From: an uncultured SAR86 cluster bacterium
GTDB taxonomy: Bacteria > Pseudomonadota > Gammaproteobacteria > Magnimaribacterales > D2472
DNA length: 54,719 nt
Direction of reading: 5' to 3'
Assembly: GCA_902596165.1 (NCBI GenBank)
Contig: CACJSU010000011.1
Location: 1-54,719 of the forward strand
Shown: one piece after another, positions 52,651 to 54,719 of the stretch
Numbering within the stretch: the stretch's first letter is position 1
Layout: the number at the start of each line of letters is the position of its first letter
The notes under the pieces: generated by a model
What the model was told of the DNA's origin: nothing
Database searches by the model: none
The model's input: the letters and a program-made list of their open reading frames with translations, nothing else
Translations under genes and position numbers: made by a program

Positions 52651-54719
52651 TTATAGTGGAATAATATCTAATTCATCTGACTCTGGTATGAACCAAATAG
52701 GGGAGGACCATGCTCTCTCTTGAATTGTTTCATGCAAGTCAGGCCTTGGTTTGACCCCAGCTTTTAGCGCATCCCATGTAGACCATCTGCATGTTGGATT
52801 TTCTAAAACTCGAACATAGTAAAAAGCTTTAATAGTTGGATCAAAATCAGGATCTACCCATGTAGTTTTTAACTCGCTTGCTCCAACATCACTTGAAATT
52901 GAGCAGTCATTGATATTTACTTTAGCTCCATTATCGGGACATCGATTAGTAACAGGATCCACTGTTAGCCCGTCAGAGCATGCAACATCATAAACTTTCT
53001 CCTTCGGGGTTCCAGAAGCATTTTCAACCCAGCCTTTAATAATTTGCACTCTTTGAAGAGGAGCTCCTAATTTATCACGTTGAGCCCAAACTAAAAATTG
53101 TGGTGTTTGATTGTCCTGGCTAAATAAATCAGCACCCATGGTGACACCTTTTGCATAAGCATTTTTAACCATATCCTCAGAATCCATATCAATTGATTCC
53201 ATATCAAAGCCAGCAAAGAATCTTACAACCATTCTAGTCCCGGTTGTTGCAAATGTTTCTTTTCTTTTAAATGCCTGGAAAATAGAATCCCGAGTATTCT
53301 CCTCAGCCCAAGCGACTGCTAGTCCCGATGCACTCCATTGATCAAAACCAACATCTGCATATGTCCTGCCTTCAATCTGTTTTGTGCTCACTGGTTGATT
53401 GAAGTCTATTGAATATTGTGTAAGTTGATCAATTCGATCTTGTGTTAGAGGCACGCTTCCTCTTCCCATATCTGTGCCATCTAGGACACCAACTTTTGAC
53501 CAATAATTATTTTCATCGTAAGCACCTGCTCCAGTATGAGTATCACTTGAGCCTATTAATCCAAATTTATAAGGATTACCTCGACCTTCCCATTCTAAAG
53601 TTAGGCCTCTTAAATATGCATCTCTGATGTAGCCTCCTTGAGGCATGCTATATGTTGGAGGTCTACTTCCGACTCGTTTATCCATGATTTCAAAATCTGC
53701 CCATTCATCATCTGGAGAAAGAAGTGGATGAGTATCAGAGGTACCTTTAACCTGGGTCATTTCAACAACAGGCTCATTTCGCATTCGCTTTTCAGCATAT
53801 TCTATGCTGATGGGATTTCCTCTAAATGTCTCAACCTCAAACATTTGGCCATTAGAGCCATTGCTATTGTGAGGCATGGCCAAAGAATCGACTCCTCTCT
53901 CTCTTAAACCATCCATCCACGTCCATAGGTCTTCTGGATTTAGGGAGTCAATTCTTGTCCAAGGTCTAATAGGAGCTTTTGAAGAGTCAAAAATAACATT
54001 TCTGTGCAAATTACCACCCTCAACATCTGTTGAGGTTGTGAATTCATAACCAATAAATGTAGTGAATTCCCCTGGCTTATTGAATTCTTCAGCAGCATTT
54101 GCAACATCTGCCCATGCAGACTTATGCACATCATAATCGAATGATTGAAGAGCTACTTGAATGTTATTAGTGAACCAAGCTTTCCAAAGTTTTGGATGCC
54201 AATATGGATAAGGTTGGACTATTGCTTGGCTTAAAACAGAGCTAAATAGATCTGCTCTTTCACCAGTTGATTCAACAGTTACATTCTCCGGTCTATTAAT
54301 GTTGTGCATTGGCTTGGTCCATTCTTTTTTGGACATTTCTGATGATGTGTCGGCATAATTTTCTATCATTCCCATGTAAAAACCATGGTCAGTAACTGCA
54401 TAAAAATCCAAAGGCTCTCTTAATTTCATGTCAAAACCTAAAGGATGCTTGATGGCCTCACCTTTTGCATATCTGTAAGCATCATATGGAGTAGCCGTCA
54501 CACCAAAAATATATGCATCAAATGAATACTTCGTATGAACATGCAAGTCACCATAAAGTGGAATTCGTTCTGGATTGGGGGGCACACTATTTTCAATTTC
54601 CGGCTGATCTATTGAGAAGTCCACAATCTCCAAAGCTGAATCAGTTTGAAAGTTTGTATAAAACCCAGTTGCGTATATTAAAAAAATCGTTGATACAACA
54701 ATCAGACCTATAAAAGATT
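52651..54719 (-). CDS. DUF3604 protein (PHP-like), N-terminus cut by window edge
   Basis: At least 689 residues. The frame is open to the last base, so the gene starts beyond the window. The N-terminal part seen is hydrophobic (FIGLIVVSTIFLIYATGFY), a probable anchor or signal. LYGDLHVHTKYSFDAY (HxH) and DFYAVTDHGFYMGM are PHP-like metal motifs of DUF3604, followed by LIGSSDTHTGAGAYDE. Function is unassigned; a periplasmic metallo-hydrolase is plausible. An in-frame TTG at 54633 is not the true start because coding continues upstream. First gene of a minus-strand unit with the parvulin and HupE genes. Confidence 0.9.
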   Translation of the reverse strand, partial: SFIGLIVVSTIFLIYATGFYTNFQTDSALEIVDFSIDQPEIENSVPPNPERIPLYGDLHVHTKYSFDAYIFGVTATPYDAYRYAKGEAIKHPLGFDMKLREPLDFYAVTDHGFYMGMIENYADTSSEMSKKEWTKPMHNINRPENVTVESTGERADLFSSVLSQAIVQPYPYWHPKLWKAWFTNNIQVALQSFDYDVHKSAWADVANAAEEFNKPGEFTTFIGYEFTTSTDVEGGNLHRNVIFDSSKAPIRPWTRIDSLNPEDLWTWMDGLRERGVDSLAMPHNSNGSNGQMFEVETFRGNPISIEYAEKRMRNEPVVEMTQVKGTSDTHPLLSPDDEWADFEIMDKRVGSRPPTYSMPQGGYIRDAYLRGLTLEWEGRGNPYKFGLIGSSDTHTGAGAYDENNYWSKVGVLDGTDMGRGSVPLTQDRIDQLTQYSIDFNQPVSTKQIEGRTYADVGFDQWSASGLAVAWAEENTRDSIFQAFKRKETFATTGTRMVVRFFAGFDMESIDMDSEDMVKNAYAKGVTMGADLFSQDNQTPQFLVWAQRDKLGAPLQRVQIIKGWVENASGTPKEKVYDVACSDGLTVDPVTNRCPDNGAKVNINDCSISSDVGASELKTTWVDPDFDPTIKAFYYVRVLENPTCRWSTWDALKAGVKPRPDLHETIQERAWSSPIWFIPESDELDIIPL

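Noticed and set aside
54631-54633. TTG as start of the DUF3604 gene
   Set aside because: The frame stays open to the window edge and encodes a hydrophobic N-terminal segment upstream of it.

Overview
This AT-rich, very compact window (about one third G+C judged by eye) reads as a chromosomal segment of a streamlined marine gammaproteobacterium. I infer a SAR86-like lineage from small or overlapping gene junctions, conserved gammaproteobacterial blocks (miaB-ybeZ-ybeY-corC-lnt, zapA-6S RNA-ygfA, pepP-ubiH, rpmE/priA, nnr-tsaE-amiC) and lipid- and aromatic-type accessory enzymes. No marker was available to prove the taxonomy. I see no insertion sequence, phage, CRISPR array or rRNA operon. Both window edges cut genes: a PhoD-like phosphatase on the left and a DUF3604 protein on the right.

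Layout. 1-6949: PhoD-like phosphatase (partial) and DUF1820 on the minus strand, then a tight plus-strand operon miaB, ybeZ, ybeY, corC, lnt and an L,D-transpeptidase. 6960-9119: fadB/fadJ-type beta-oxidation enzyme. 9120-9486: a non-coding stretch with a strong promoter, three consecutive hairpins and a 29-codon ORF, leading to a glutathione peroxidase. 10008-18645: rpiA, ilvA, an epoxide hydrolase, the ygfA/6S RNA/zapA/coiled-coil block, pepP-ubiH, maf and an SDR. 18646-24961: ribosomal proteins L28 and L31 (L31 carries a long acidic tail), sixA-dut, priA, an SDR, amiC and tsaE. 24968-30416: nnr, a paraoxonase-like protein and an alpha/beta hydrolase in one minus-strand operon, then a NUDIX/metallo-beta-lactamase pair.

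30411-42563 is mostly minus-strand housekeeping: acs, a deoxynucleoside kinase, pcnB, a dksA with a repetitive basic N-terminus, an adenosine kinase-like gene, hemL, hemJ, erpA (plus), anmK with an M23 peptidase, an FAH-family protein, and tyrS (plus). 42599-44094 holds a membrane protein and an overlapping kinase/nucleotidyltransferase pair, followed by a lone tRNA-Ile(GAT) and an MHS-type transporter. 45642-49168 is a complete thiamine-scavenging operon: TPP riboswitch, TonB-dependent receptor, PnuT-like permease and a small-molecule kinase. 49207-54719 holds an FKBP lipoprotein, a fatty acid desaturase, and a minus-strand trio of DUF3604 protein, anchored parvulin and HupE/UreJ-like transporter.

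The observations most worth following up are the thiamine operon whose riboswitch contains its own Shine-Dalgarno sequence, the structured leader upstream of the peroxidase, the basic repeat on DksA and the acidic tail on L31, the DUF3604-parvulin-HupE operon, and the kinase/nucleotidyltransferase pair.
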